From the NCBI RefSeq assembly GCF_020829445.1, contig NZ_JAIVFV010000029.1, positions 1 through 56,829 on the forward strand: DNA of 56,829 nt, given 5' to 3'. The position numbers and the translations under genes are program-made. Positions 16,879 through 25,900 of the stretch are shown in pieces (position 1 is the stretch's first letter; each line of letters opens with the position of its first letter). Below the pieces are notes generated by a model, which ran no database searches, had not been told where the DNA came from, and worked only from the letters and a program-made list of their open reading frames with translations. Origin of the DNA: Nostoc sp. CHAB 5836. Lineage in GTDB: Bacteria > Cyanobacteriota > Cyanobacteriia > Cyanobacteriales > Nostocaceae.

Positions 16879-17114
16879 AGCTTAAAACTTTTCTTCGTAC
16901 CATTCGATTATGAGTGAGGTTCCCATCTAAAAATGTGATGACTGGGATCACACTTTGTGGCCTCCCTGTTTAAAGATTTAATGTACAAGTAGGTTATAAC
17001 TGTATTCTTTTGGTTAAGAGTTATCTATGATGATGATACTTCAGAAAACTTACAGTAAAAAACCTATAGGCTCTTCAAATTTTAAGTTGATCAGTGTAAG
17101 CTAATTACATACAT

Positions 17115-17236
17115 GTAAGAATCCTATTTGATTTCGGAAAAAAATGCAGTACATATGCATTGCCTTCTTTTGTGTTCCCTGTTCCCATGTTTGCTCTGTA
17201 CGTAAGTAACTTCAAGAATCAAATCGGATTCCTACA
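17115..17236. repeat. Miniature element family E, diverged copy
   Basis: The ends AGAATCCTATTTGATTTCGG and AAGAATCAAATCGGATTCCT are inverted repeats of the family E type. The interior differs from the other copies (TGCAGTACATATGCATTGCC and TGTACGTAAGTAAC) and lacks the GTGCGTTA arms, so this may be a separate subfamily. Confidence 0.65.
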
Positions 17237-17527
17237 CGTCTGTGACCAAACTCTTTGAAAAACTCGCGATCATTACGCTCTGGGAGGTTGTAACAAAAAT
17301 TACATAATTGTTTGAAGTTACCTCAAAGATGCTAGACACGGCTAGAAAAAGATGAACTTTTGTATCTTGCAAGGAAACCAAGCAATATTATGTTGTTTAA
17401 CTGAGACTTTGATTGACATTAATAAGATCTGAAAAAAATCATGTATTTTCGAGTTTTTATCATCTCTTTAGTCTAGATTTATCGAAGCCAGCTTTTTAAT
17501 CCTGGAGGTTACGCCCTTGAGACTGAA

Positions 17528-17748
17528 GCTACCCCCGGAGGTAGCAGAGCTGTTTAATTGGATCACGTAAAGATTTCGTCAATAGTATCAGCGTGAAATT
17601 TGAAGAAGTGGGAAAAAGAAAAATTACCCCTTCAAAAAATTTAAGTGCTTTTCCATAGGGTTTCGTAGAGAAGCCTTGCCTTACCATAGGCTGTTAGAGA
17701 CTTAGACGGCTAAACTAAAAACTAGTGCCTCTCAGGCAATTAAACAGC
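17528..17748 (+). ncRNA. Possible structured RNA or leader element
   Basis: A hairpin GCTACC-CCCGGA-GGTAGC (17528-17545) is followed immediately by GCTGTTTAATTG (17549-17560), whose perfect 12-nt complement CAATTAAACAGC lies at 17737-17748. The two arms would close a domain of about 200 nt. I could not match it to a known RNA family; strand and transcription are assumed from the downstream gene. It may equally be a mobile repeat. Confidence 0.3.
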
Positions 17749-18149
17749 CCTCCTGGAAGTAATATCCAGTATGCAAGAATGGCGAAAATATCGGCTCAAA
17801 CCGGGGCACTAAATCCATGCTGTGTAAACCTCAGATTAACCTTGTAGGGTTAATCTAAACTATGTAGTCGTGATATTTTTTCTGTCAGACTTTGATCACA
17901 CAACTGTTACTGTTATAGCTTCCGTCTGCTCATAATCTACGAGTTAATCCAAGGTGGACACGATTATGTCAGAGCATTTTAGTAACGGCAAGTATTGATT
18001 CTGATTTATATAAACAAACAAATATGCATTTGACAAAGCTTTTTCCTGCCACCCTCAGTATTACTAAGCTTAGGGTTTCCTCGCCGCAAAAATGGTATTA
18101 AATAATACTGTTTGCTGTTTTTTTTCAATTTAGATAGGGAGATTAGAAA

Positions 18150-21100
18150 ATGCCACCAGTGCTTCCTGAGCAATATGTAGGCGAAAAGCTGTTGCACACC
18201 TTGGGTGCAAAGCTTTCGGAAAAAGAATTACAAAACTTGCTGGCAGAAATGGAAATTGTGGAGCCATCAGTAGCAAAGGAGTTCTGGCAGTCTGCACAAA
18301 CGAATCCCGGTATCTACATTATCCTTACAGGTAAAGTCCGACTGTTGGATGGCTCTGAGAATTTAATCACTAGCTTTAGTGCATGGTCTATTTTCGGCGA
18401 ATTGACTCTGTTTCCCCAAGCTAACTTTAGTCCTTATGTAGTTAGAGCTTCAACGAGCTTAAAACTTGGCTATTTCAGGCAAGATGTATTGCAAACATTG
18501 ATAGACAAGTATCCTAACATTCGCGATCGCCTTTTTGCCCGTGCAGAACTCTGGGATTTGCTGTTGTTATGTCGTCAAACTTCACAATTTCCCTGCCATA
18601 CATCACAAGTTCCAGGGATGCTCACAGCTTTATCTCTGTTTGAGCGACACCAGCTAGAACCTGGCTCTGTAAGTCCACAAATATCCGAAGATTCGCAATT
18701 GTGGCTATTGTACAGAGGTCAACTGCGGCATTCTCAAGGCCATTCTTTGACACCAGGCACAATCTTTGCTCAACCAAAACAAGGTGATTGGCAAGCAACG
18801 CAACCAACCATTGCTTACATTCTGAAAAACGAACATCGGCAAACAGCATTAGAATACTTCCCGGAGTTGGGAGAGTGGGGAGTGGAAAGAGACGCCATTA
18901 ATCCGGTTTCTACTGGAGAGTGGAAAGAGACGCCATTAATCCGGACTCTACCAAGAAGTGGGGAAAAAACTTCCCAATCTCCAAAAGCGAAAATTATTCC
19001 TTTTCCCCAAAAAGAGAAACAGTCAGAACAACAGGCAAAAAAGTCAACTTTTTACTTTCCCAGCCCGAAAGTGCAAGTGAGGCATTGGTGGAAACGCCTT
19101 ACCAAGAGCTATCCCTTCTATGCTCAACAAAGCGCTGCTGATTGTGGCTCTGCTTGCTTAGTAATGATTGGTAACTATTGGGGCAAGCATTTTAGTATCA
19201 ATCGCCTCCGGGATATGACCAACGTCAACCGCAACGGTGCATCTCTCAAGGCGATGGCAGCAACAGCAGAAAACCTGGGTTTTGCTACCCGTCCAGTGAA
19301 AGCCACTCTTGATAAATTAACAGAACAACCTTTACCTGCAATTGCCCACTGGCAAGGCAAACACTTCATTGTTGTCTACGAAATCACGAAAAAGCGCGTG
19401 ATTGTATGTGACCCGGCTCTTGGTCAACGCAGCCTGACAAAAGCTGAATTTCAAGCAGGTTGGAGTGGTTATGCATTGTTACTACAACCTACAGCCCTAT
19501 TAAAAGATACTAAAAACGAAAGTAGAAGCTTCTGGAAGTTTTTTGAGTTAATCAAACCTCACTATCGGACACTATTAGAAATATTTATAGCTTCGATATT
19601 AATCCAATTATTTGGTCTGGTAACGCCAGTATTTACCCAGCTTTTACTTGACAGAGTACTTGTGCAACGCAGCGTTACAACCTTAAACGCCGTTGGTTTG
19701 GGAATGATTGTTTTTGGGTTGTTTGGTGTCGCTGTCAACGCTCTACGGCAATATCTCTTATTTCATACTGCTAACCGCGTTAGCATCGCCCTACTTGTAG
19801 GTTTTATCAAACATACCTTCCGCTTACCTCTTTCCTATTTCGAGTCGCGTTACGTTGGAGATATAGTCTCGCGCATCCAAGAAAACCAGAAAATTCAGCA
19901 ATTCCTCACTGGTCAGACACTCTCCATCTTGTTGGATATGCTGACATTGGTGGTTTATCTGGCCTTGATGTTCTCCTATAGCTGGCGGATGTCATTATTC
20001 GTGCTGTTTACTGTCCCGCCATTTTTTATCTTGGCCTTCGCCAGCACAAATATTTTGCGCCGCATCTCCAGAGAGATTTTTAATGCAGGTGCCAAAGAAC
20101 AAAGCTATCTGATCGAATCTCTAAGCGGAATTCGTACCGTCCGCTCATTGGCAATTGAGCAGACTGTGCGCTGGCGTTGGGAAGAGCTGCTAAATGACTT
20201 GATTAAAAAAGCTTTTAATGCTCAAATAATTGGTAATCATCTGCAAATTATCAGTGGCGTTATCCAAATATTTGTGAATACTGCATTGCTGTGGTACGGA
20301 GCGACTCAGGTAATTAATGGCGAACTCACCATTGGACAATTAGTTGCTTTCAATATGTTGGTGGGTAACGTCTTGAGTCCTTTCCAACGGCTGTCTATGC
20401 TCTGGAATCAATTGCAGGAGATCGTGATTTCCACCGAACGGATTAATGATGTGTTGGAAGCAGAACCAGAGGAAGACTTAGAAACTAAACCTCGGAAGTC
20501 GTTGGGTAAACTCCACGGTCATATTCGCTTTCAGAATGTCACCTTTCGCTATCACAAAGAAAGTGAGACTAACGTCTTAGAAAATCTTAACTTTGAAATC
20601 CAGCCAGAACAGATGGTAGCAGTGGTGGGGCGCAGTGGTTCTGGAAAAACAACCCTGAGTAAGTTGATTTTAGGTTTATATCCACCCACAGATGGCAAAG
20701 TACTCATTGATGGTTCCGACATTACGACTGTTTCCTTGCGATCGCTCCGTTCTCAAGTTGGCGTTGTTGACCAAGATACTTTTCTATTTGGTGGGACTGT
20801 TAGTCAAAACATTGCGATCGCTCATCCCGATGCTTCTTCAGAAGAAATTATCCAAGCCGCTAAATATGCCGGAGCCGATGATTTTATTCAAAAACTACCG
20901 ATGGGTTACGAATCCGAAATTGGTGAAGGCGGCGGTATGCTCTCTGGTGGACAGCGCCAACGACTAGCGATCGCTCGTGCTTTGCTGGGAAATCCTCGGT
21001 TATTACTGTTTGATGAGGCCACCAGTCACCTAGATTCGGAATCAGAACGAATTATTCAAAATAATCTTAAAACAATTCTTCAAGGACGCACAAGTGTCAT

Positions 21101-21254
21101 TATTGCCCATCGCCTCTCTACAGTCCGCAATGCTGACTTGATCTTGGTTTTAGATCAAGGCATTTTGATAGAGAGCGGTACTCACGACGAATTAATCGCG
21201 AAAAAAGGTCATTATTACTACCTGAATCAACAACAAATGGCTCAAGTTAGTTGA
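18150..21254 (+). CDS. CNBD-C39 peptidase-ABC exporter (PCAT)
   Basis: This 1034-residue inner-membrane exporter cleaves double-glycine leaders and secretes the cargo. Residues about 20-130 form a cyclic-nucleotide-binding-like domain. A low-complexity linker follows at about 240-310. The C39 peptidase is at about 318-450, with Cys332 in QQSAADCGSACL, His in HWQGKHFIVVY and Asp in VCDPALG. Six membrane helices occupy about 465-750, and the ATPase has Walker A GRSGSGKTT (827), signature LSGGQRQR (about 931) and Walker B LLLFDEATSHLD. The catalytic Cys is present, so it is a true peptidase rather than a C39-like docking domain. GGGAG precedes the ATG. HlyD and PpiC follow on the same strand. 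Confidence 0.95.
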   Translation: MPPVLPEQYVGEKLLHTLGAKLSEKELQNLLAEMEIVEPSVAKEFWQSAQTNPGIYIILTGKVRLLDGSENLITSFSAWSIFGELTLFPQANFSPYVVRASTSLKLGYFRQDVLQTLIDKYPNIRDRLFARAELWDLLLLCRQTSQFPCHTSQVPGMLTALSLFERHQLEPGSVSPQISEDSQLWLLYRGQLRHSQGHSLTPGTIFAQPKQGDWQATQPTIAYILKNEHRQTALEYFPELGEWGVERDAINPVSTGEWKETPLIRTLPRSGEKTSQSPKAKIIPFPQKEKQSEQQAKKSTFYFPSPKVQVRHWWKRLTKSYPFYAQQSAADCGSACLVMIGNYWGKHFSINRLRDMTNVNRNGASLKAMAATAENLGFATRPVKATLDKLTEQPLPAIAHWQGKHFIVVYEITKKRVIVCDPALGQRSLTKAEFQAGWSGYALLLQPTALLKDTKNESRSFWKFFELIKPHYRTLLEIFIASILIQLFGLVTPVFTQLLLDRVLVQRSVTTLNAVGLGMIVFGLFGVAVNALRQYLLFHTANRVSIALLVGFIKHTFRLPLSYFESRYVGDIVSRIQENQKIQQFLTGQTLSILLDMLTLVVYLALMFSYSWRMSLFVLFTVPPFFILAFASTNILRRISREIFNAGAKEQSYLIESLSGIRTVRSLAIEQTVRWRWEELLNDLIKKAFNAQIIGNHLQIISGVIQIFVNTALLWYGATQVINGELTIGQLVAFNMLVGNVLSPFQRLSMLWNQLQEIVISTERINDVLEAEPEEDLETKPRKSLGKLHGHIRFQNVTFRYHKESETNVLENLNFEIQPEQMVAVVGRSGSGKTTLSKLILGLYPPTDGKVLIDGSDITTVSLRSLRSQVGVVDQDTFLFGGTVSQNIAIAHPDASSEEIIQAAKYAGADDFIQKLPMGYESEIGEGGGMLSGGQRQRLAIARALLGNPRLLLFDEATSHLDSESERIIQNNLKTILQGRTSVIIAHRLSTVRNADLILVLDQGILIESGTHDELIAKKGHYYYLNQQQMAQVS
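18880..18944. repeat. 27-bp direct repeat inside the exporter's linker region
   Basis: A 27-bp unit beginning GAGTGGAAAGAGACGCC occurs at 18880-18906 and again at 18918-18944, period 38 bp, so the two copies are read in different frames (GVERDAINPV and EWKETPLIRT). It lies in the poorly conserved linker between the CNBD and C39 domains, where such invasion is tolerated. Confidence 0.8.
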
Positions 21255-21295
21255 GATGGGGCATATGGGGTATGAGGCATTAATCATTAATCAAT

Positions 21296-21441
21296 TAAGT
21301 ACGTTGGTGCGAAAAAAGTCAACTATGTTACGAAACGCAAATAAGCTTAAAACCTTTACTAATGACAAATGACCAATGACAAATGACCAATGACAAATGA
21401 CAGCCTTAGCCAGTTAACTTTAATTGCGCCAACCTACTTAA
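21296..21441. repeat. Miniature element family C between exporter and HlyD genes
   Basis: The ends TTAAGTACGTTGGTGCG and TGCGCCAACCTACTTAA are inverted. The interior has TATGTTACGAAACGCAAATA and repeated TGACAAATGACCAA. An open frame inside it runs into hlyD but is element-encoded, so it was not used as the gene start. Confidence 0.85.
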
Positions 21442-21524
21442 TAGTTCTCTTCTTCCCCCATTACCCCTTATCCCCTCCAGAGGCCCCACCTTCTCCACTC
21501 CCATGTACTATCGGAAACAAAACC

Positions 21525-23072
21525 ATGCCAAATTCCAATAGGTCATCCCCACTTACCGAAGATGAGTCAGATGAGTCTCAAAGTTACACACAGCAAGAGG
21601 AATCGGTAGAGCTGAAAGAGCAGATAGAGGCAGAAAACAACAGTCAAGATTTGTACTACGGTACTGAAGGATTGCTCAATGCCTTACCTCAAATTTGGAC
21701 TCGTGGTTTGTTGTATGCACTCATCGCCTTTGCTGGTCTGTTCTTACCTTGGGCAACTCTCTCGAAAATAGATGAAACTGGTAGTGCCAGAGGGCGTATA
21801 GAACCTAAAGGTGCAACTCAAAAATTAGACTCTCAAGCTGGTGGAAGTGTCAAAGCAGTTAGGGTCAAAGAAGGAGATACAGTCAGAGCTGGACAGGTTC
21901 TAGTGGAGTTGGAGTCTGATGTCTTACAAACGGAACTACAACAAGTTCAGAGTAAATTGCAAGGGCTACAAAATCGGCAATCCCAACTCGAACTGCTCAA
22001 AAATCAACTATTAATGTCAACTAACCTCTTAGAGCAACAAAATAAATCCCAAGAATTAGAAAAAATAGCTCAAGTTAACCAGGCCCAGCAAAACCTGGAT
22101 GCCAAACTCAGTAGCTATAACCTGCAAAAGTTAGAAAAACAAGCATTAGTTAAGCAAGCAGAGCAGCAGATTTATACTACTCGTGATGATCAGCAATCAG
22201 CTAAAACCCGTTTGAGTATAGATTCTAGGCAAATTGAACGCTTTAGCAAACTCGTTAACGATGGCGCGGTTTCTGCAACCCAAATTGATCAACTGAAAAA
22301 AGAAGAACAAGAAAGTAAACGACTCTATAAGAGGGCTATATCAGATATCAAACAAGCACAATTGCGCTTGGGGGAAGAGCAAAATAGTTATCAGATAACG
22401 ATCAAAATGTTGGAGTCTGATATCAAACAAGCAAAACTCCGACTGCAAGAAGAACAAAGTAGCTATAAAAGTGCCATGCAAGCCGGAAAACTGGCTGTAA
22501 TGAAAAATCAGGAGCAGCTAAAAGACCTACAGACGCAAATCACAGCAGTGCAATCAGAAGTGGCTCAAACTAAAAGCCAGATTACATCTATAAGAGTTCA
22601 AATTCAGCAACGAATCGTGCGATCGCCGACTAATGGGGTGATTTTTGAATTACCCACCACTAAGCCAGGAGCGGTAGTTCAACCTGGTCAAAGGATTGCC
22701 CAAATCGCGCCCAAGAATGCAGACTTCGTGCTTAGAGCAAATATTCCTAATCAAGATAGTGGTTTTTTGAAGGTCGGACTGCCAGTTAAAGTCAAGTTTG
22801 ATGCCTATCCCTTCCAAGAATATGGCATTGTGCCAGGGAAAGTTACTTGGATCTCTCCTGACTCGAAGGTTAACCAAACACCTCAAGGGAACATCGAAAC
22901 CTATGAGTTAGAAATCACTTTAGATCACCAGTATGTCGAAAATGGCAACAAACGTATTCCATTAGGTGCCGGTCAGACAGCTAATGCTGAAGTGATCATT
23001 CGCCAACGCCGGGTGATTGACTTTGTTTTAGATCCATTCAAGAAACTGCAAAAAGGCGGTTTAGAGATGTAG
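21525..23072 (+). CDS. HlyD-family membrane fusion protein
   Basis: The start is set at ATG 21525 (MPNSNRSSPLTEDESD), because the longer upstream frame comes from a family C miniature element. The 515-residue adaptor has a cytoplasmic acidic N-terminus, one membrane helix (GLLYALIAFAGLFLPWATL, about residues 60-78), and a split biotinyl-lipoyl domain (GSVKAVRVKEGDTVRAGQVLVEL; later IVRSPTNGVIFELP). A long alpha-helical hairpin rich in Gln/Leu/Lys (about 140-370) and a beta-barrel C-terminus complete it. It connects the upstream exporter to an outer-membrane TolC-type channel, which is not encoded in this window. Confidence 0.93.
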   Translation: MPNSNRSSPLTEDESDESQSYTQQEESVELKEQIEAENNSQDLYYGTEGLLNALPQIWTRGLLYALIAFAGLFLPWATLSKIDETGSARGRIEPKGATQKLDSQAGGSVKAVRVKEGDTVRAGQVLVELESDVLQTELQQVQSKLQGLQNRQSQLELLKNQLLMSTNLLEQQNKSQELEKIAQVNQAQQNLDAKLSSYNLQKLEKQALVKQAEQQIYTTRDDQQSAKTRLSIDSRQIERFSKLVNDGAVSATQIDQLKKEEQESKRLYKRAISDIKQAQLRLGEEQNSYQITIKMLESDIKQAKLRLQEEQSSYKSAMQAGKLAVMKNQEQLKDLQTQITAVQSEVAQTKSQITSIRVQIQQRIVRSPTNGVIFELPTTKPGAVVQPGQRIAQIAPKNADFVLRANIPNQDSGFLKVGLPVKVKFDAYPFQEYGIVPGKVTWISPDSKVNQTPQGNIETYELEITLDHQYVENGNKRIPLGAGQTANAEVIIRQRRVIDFVLDPFKKLQKGGLEM

Positions 23073-23268
23073 TTGAGAGAGAGCGATGCTAGGTTAGCAA
23101 TTTCTTTCTTTCTTCTCTTTGCGTCCAACTCTTACGAGGCGCACTCGCGTTGGCGTCCTTCTCCCAGGGGGAGACGCACTCGCGTTTGCGGTAGCCTGCG
23201 GCAAGCCGAAGCGTCTACGTTAAAAAAACTCAATGCCCAATACCCTTAATTATTGGAGATATCATGTT

Positions 23269-24057
23269 ATGCCCCACAATCTGACCATTTCCAGTTCAGA
23301 TATTATTCACAGTCTCAAACTTTCCTGTCAGATACCTGATGTGGTGGAAGCGATCGCATCACAAAGCATTATTGCTGAAGCAGTTCAAGAGGCTGGAATT
23401 GCAGTCACACCAGAAGAATTACAACAAGAAGGAGATGATTTACGGTTCGCCAAGAAGCTTGTCAAAGCTAAAGATACTTGGACATGGCTAGAAAAACACC
23501 ACTTGTCTGTGAATGAGTTTGAACAATTAGCCTACAAAAACATCCTTTCGCGGAAGTTAGCGAATCATTTATTTTCTGCTCAAGTGGAAAAGCACTTTTA
23601 TGAACACCAACTAGATTATGTCGCCGCCGTTACCTACGAAGTCGTTTTCGAGGATCGAGACTTGGCTTTAGAGCTTTTTTATGCCCTAGAAGAAGGCGAA
23701 ATCAATTTTCCTGAAATCGCTCGTCTATATATCTTAGAACCAGAACTCCGCCGTGCTTATGGATATCAAGGACTCCAATACCGCAAAGATTTTCGTCCCG
23801 ATATTGCAGCAGCTGTATTTGCTGCTGCACCACCAGCAGCTCTCAAACCGATTACGACACCCAAGGGAGTGCATTTAATTTGGGTGGAAGATATTATTCA
23901 ACCTCAATTAGATGAACAGTTGCGCCAAAAAATCATTACAGAATCATTTTCTGATTGGTTAAAGCAACAAATAAACGCGATGAAAATAGTTATTCAGATT
24001 GACTCTGATGGATCACAGGAGGAATTGGTAGATATTTTATTCACAAAGACTAAATAA
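23269..24057 (+). CDS. PpiC/SurA-like peptidylprolyl isomerase of the secretion locus
   Basis: ATG 23269 has GGAG 10 nt upstream; an upstream ATG at 23233 lies in repeat-derived sequence. The 262-residue protein has a SurA-like helical N-terminal part (IIAEAVQEAGIAVTPEELQ) and a parvulin-type domain (YVAAVTYEVVFEDRDLALELF... to KPITTPKGVHLIWVEDI). No signal peptide is seen. Such genes regularly follow CNBD-C39 exporters and HlyD in cyanobacterial double-glycine peptide clusters, where they probably assist folding of the exported substrates. Confidence 0.85.
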   Translation: MPHNLTISSSDIIHSLKLSCQIPDVVEAIASQSIIAEAVQEAGIAVTPEELQQEGDDLRFAKKLVKAKDTWTWLEKHHLSVNEFEQLAYKNILSRKLANHLFSAQVEKHFYEHQLDYVAAVTYEVVFEDRDLALELFYALEEGEINFPEIARLYILEPELRRAYGYQGLQYRKDFRPDIAAAVFAAAPPAALKPITTPKGVHLIWVEDIIQPQLDEQLRQKIITESFSDWLKQQINAMKIVIQIDSDGSQEELVDILFTKTK

Positions 24058-24375
24058 TTTAGGAATTTCTAAATGTTTTTGTAACTAAATGCTTTCTCTG
24101 ACTTAGGGTAGATGTTTCTGCCTTTAAAAAATGTTAAAGGTAGTGGTATCCCTCGCTTAAAATGTTAAGATTTTACCTTTTTCGGATTTTGTAAATACAT
24201 CCGCAGAATGATCTTTTCGTAATAACAAAAAAGAAGTTAAATACCTAAAAACTTTTCTGGACAGCAATAAATTCAATCATTGCTTCAATTTGTCATGAGA
24301 TGTTTGACAATTTTTATTAATTATATTTGCGATGAGTTTTACTGCAATAGATTAATTATTCTAATCAAAAAAACA

Positions 24376-24403
24376 TTGACTTATTCAAGTAATAAAGTAT
24401 AGT
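24376..24403 (+). promoter_or_regulatory. Sigma70-type promoter for the tandem peptide genes
   Basis: TTGACT (24376-24381) and TATAGT (24398-24403) are separated by 16 bp, close to consensus. The predicted start near 24410 gives a 5' leader of about 70 nt before the first peptide gene at 24480. The surrounding 24058-24375 region is AT-rich and otherwise empty. Confidence 0.6.
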
Positions 24404-24479
24404 GATGATGTGGCAGCAAAAAAGGATTTCTTTGCGCCAAAGATACCCAAAAAAGTTACAAACTTCGGGAAGAAATCAA

Positions 24480-24899
24480 ATGATCATTTCTGATCTCAAC
24501 TACTTGGAAAATACCTCCGAAGAAATTTTCGGTGGTCGTGGAACTAACATCAACAACTTCTACACTGCAACCAAGACAGTTACAGCAGATGTTAATGAAG
24601 CGTTCACCAAGACAGTTGACACTAACTTGGATGGTTTACTAGGTAATGTTGCAGAATTAGTTGTTAGCTCTGATGCTAGTGGTCCCAATACCTTCACCAG
24701 CGTTATTGGTGGTGTACAAACCGAACCTGGTCGCTCTGAGACCTTCGTTAACGCTATTTCCGCTAACCTAAACTGGTGCTTAATATTTGATCCAACTGGA
24801 TTAATTAAGCCCAAGCCTGAAAACAAAAACAGGCTCATTAGAGCAAACATACCCAAAAAAGTTACAAACTTCAGGAGAAACTCAAATGATTATTTCTGA
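24480..24899 (+). CDS. Double-glycine leader peptide, copy 1, with extended C-terminus
   Basis: The ATG at 24480 is used because homology with copy 2 begins there (MIISDLNYLENTSEEIFGG); a longer frame from 24402 lacks it. The leader-like segment LNYLENTSEEIFGG ends in Gly-Gly, the site expected for C39 cleavage, giving a mature Thr/Asn/Val-rich peptide. Through residue 97 it is almost identical to copy 2. A small indel at the stop (AACCTAAAC instead of AACGTCTAAC) removes the stop, adding 42 residues that overlap the start of copy 2 by 14 nt. Likely substrate of the exporter; the tail may be non-native. Confidence 0.75.
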   Translation: MIISDLNYLENTSEEIFGGRGTNINNFYTATKTVTADVNEAFTKTVDTNLDGLLGNVAELVVSSDASGPNTFTSVIGGVQTEPGRSETFVNAISANLNWCLIFDPTGLIKPKPENKNRLIRANIPKKVTNFRRNSNDYF

Positions 24900-25179
24900 T
24901 CTCAACTACTTGGAAAATACCTCCGAAGAAATTTTCGGTGGTCGTGGTACTAACATCAACAACTTCTACACTGCAACCAAGACAGTTAGAGCAGATGTTA
25001 ATGAAACATTCACCAAGACAGTTAACACTAACTTAGGTGGTTTACTAGGTAACGTTGCGGAATTGGTTGTTAGCTCTGATGCTAGTGGTAACAATACCTT
25101 CACCAGCGTCATTGGTGGTGTACAAACCGAACCTGGTCGCTCTGAGACCTTCGTTAACGCTATTTCTGCTAACGTCTAA
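24886..25179 (+). CDS. Double-glycine leader peptide, copy 2
   Basis: The 97-residue product has AGGAG 8 nt before its ATG. The N-terminus MIISDLNYLENTSEEIFGG followed by RGTNINNFY has the leader pattern (hydrophobic residues at -4, -7, -12 and Gly-Gly at -2, -1) recognised by C39 peptidases. The mature part is rich in Thr, Asn and Val, with FTSVIGGVQTEPGRSETFVN near the end and no Cys, so it is not a lanthipeptide-type core. It is the likely unmutated member of the pair. No dedicated modification gene is adjacent. Confidence 0.8.
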   Translation: MIISDLNYLENTSEEIFGGRGTNINNFYTATKTVRADVNETFTKTVNTNLGGLLGNVAELVVSSDASGNNTFTSVIGGVQTEPGRSETFVNAISANV

Positions 25180-25324
25180 CATAGACTAGTATTTAATCCA
25201 ACTGGATTAGTTTAGCCTAAAGCGAAAGCAGGTTAGAGAGAGTATGAAAACCAACACTCCATAGCAATTGTTTTGTTGGGTTATTTCGTACTCTACTCAA
25301 CCTACTATTTAATGTTAAACAATT

Positions 25325-25359
25325 GCTGAAAACTATAAGTAGTAAAAATAGTTTTCAGC
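25325..25359 (+). terminator. Hairpin after the peptide genes
   Basis: GCTGAAAACTAT (25325-25336) pairs perfectly with ATAGTTTTCAGC (25348-25359), followed by ATTTCTCTC. It lies 145 bp after the second peptide stop and probably ends that transcript. The T-run is weak. Confidence 0.55.
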
Positions 25360-25439
25360 ATTTCTCTCAATTCAAGTCAATGCTAACACAGCTAATCAGA
25401 TAGTTGCAAGACTTAGGTGTTTATTGCAGGTTATCTCTT

Positions 25440-25620
25440 TTTGCTTAACTAATTTTGGGGGTTTAAGTCCCCTGCAACCATCAAGCAGCGCATTTGGTAT
25501 CGGGGTCTAAATTCCCGTCACCAAACGTAATTGCGAATTAGTTTACATAGACATCTCCAAGAAAGTAGAGACGTAGCAGTGCTACGTCTCTACAAGGGTT
25601 CTGAGTAACGCATATTTAAT
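25440..25620. repeat. Two dispersed repeats
   Basis: 25447-25545 (GGGGGTTTAAGTCCCCTGCA to ACGTAATTGCGAATTAG) is an inverted relative of 10190-10300. 25565-25619 is the palindrome GTAGAGACGTAGCA/TGCTACGTCTCTAC with the GTAACGCATATTTAA tail seen at 6019 and 16441. The rest of 25360-25900 holds no gene I can support. Confidence 0.7.
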
Positions 25621-25900
25621 TTCTACCAGATGTTTAATTGGTATTAGGAAACGCTATAACACCTATAAAGTTCAACATCTAATCACAACTGCCATATTTG
25701 AGATTTAATATTCTGCTAAGTGGGTGGGAAAATTTATAAGTATATCATTGCGAGTGTAACGTTCGCGTAGCGTCTACTAGAGAAGCAATCACAAGGACTT
25801 TGATGGGTTTACATTTTGTTACATAGTTAGGTTAATTCCTGCCTACCTACTTGTCTCTAAAGTCAGTATGCTATAGCTAGCACGATAAAGAGGAAATGTC

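Larger units (their letters stand above)
16879..18149. other. Long leader/intergenic region before the exporter gene
   Basis: No convincing gene was seen in 1.27 kb. It contains a family E miniature element (17115-17236), a potential structured segment at 17528-17748, and an inverted pair AGATTAACC/GGTTAATCT at about 17831-17857. The last 150 bp before the exporter are AT-rich and end in a good Shine-Dalgarno (GGGAG, 13 nt before the ATG at 18150). Its length suggests complex control of the secretion locus or an unrecognised small RNA. Confidence 0.5.

Noticed and set aside
17831..17857. AGATTAACC/GGTTAATCT hairpin as a terminator
   Set aside because: No T-run follows and no gene precedes it within 900 bp.
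21390..21524. Longer N-terminus for HlyD (MTNDSLSQLTLIAPTYLI)
   Set aside because: The same peptide appears in the reverse frame at 53.7 kb because both are inside family C miniature elements; the gene start is ATG 21525.
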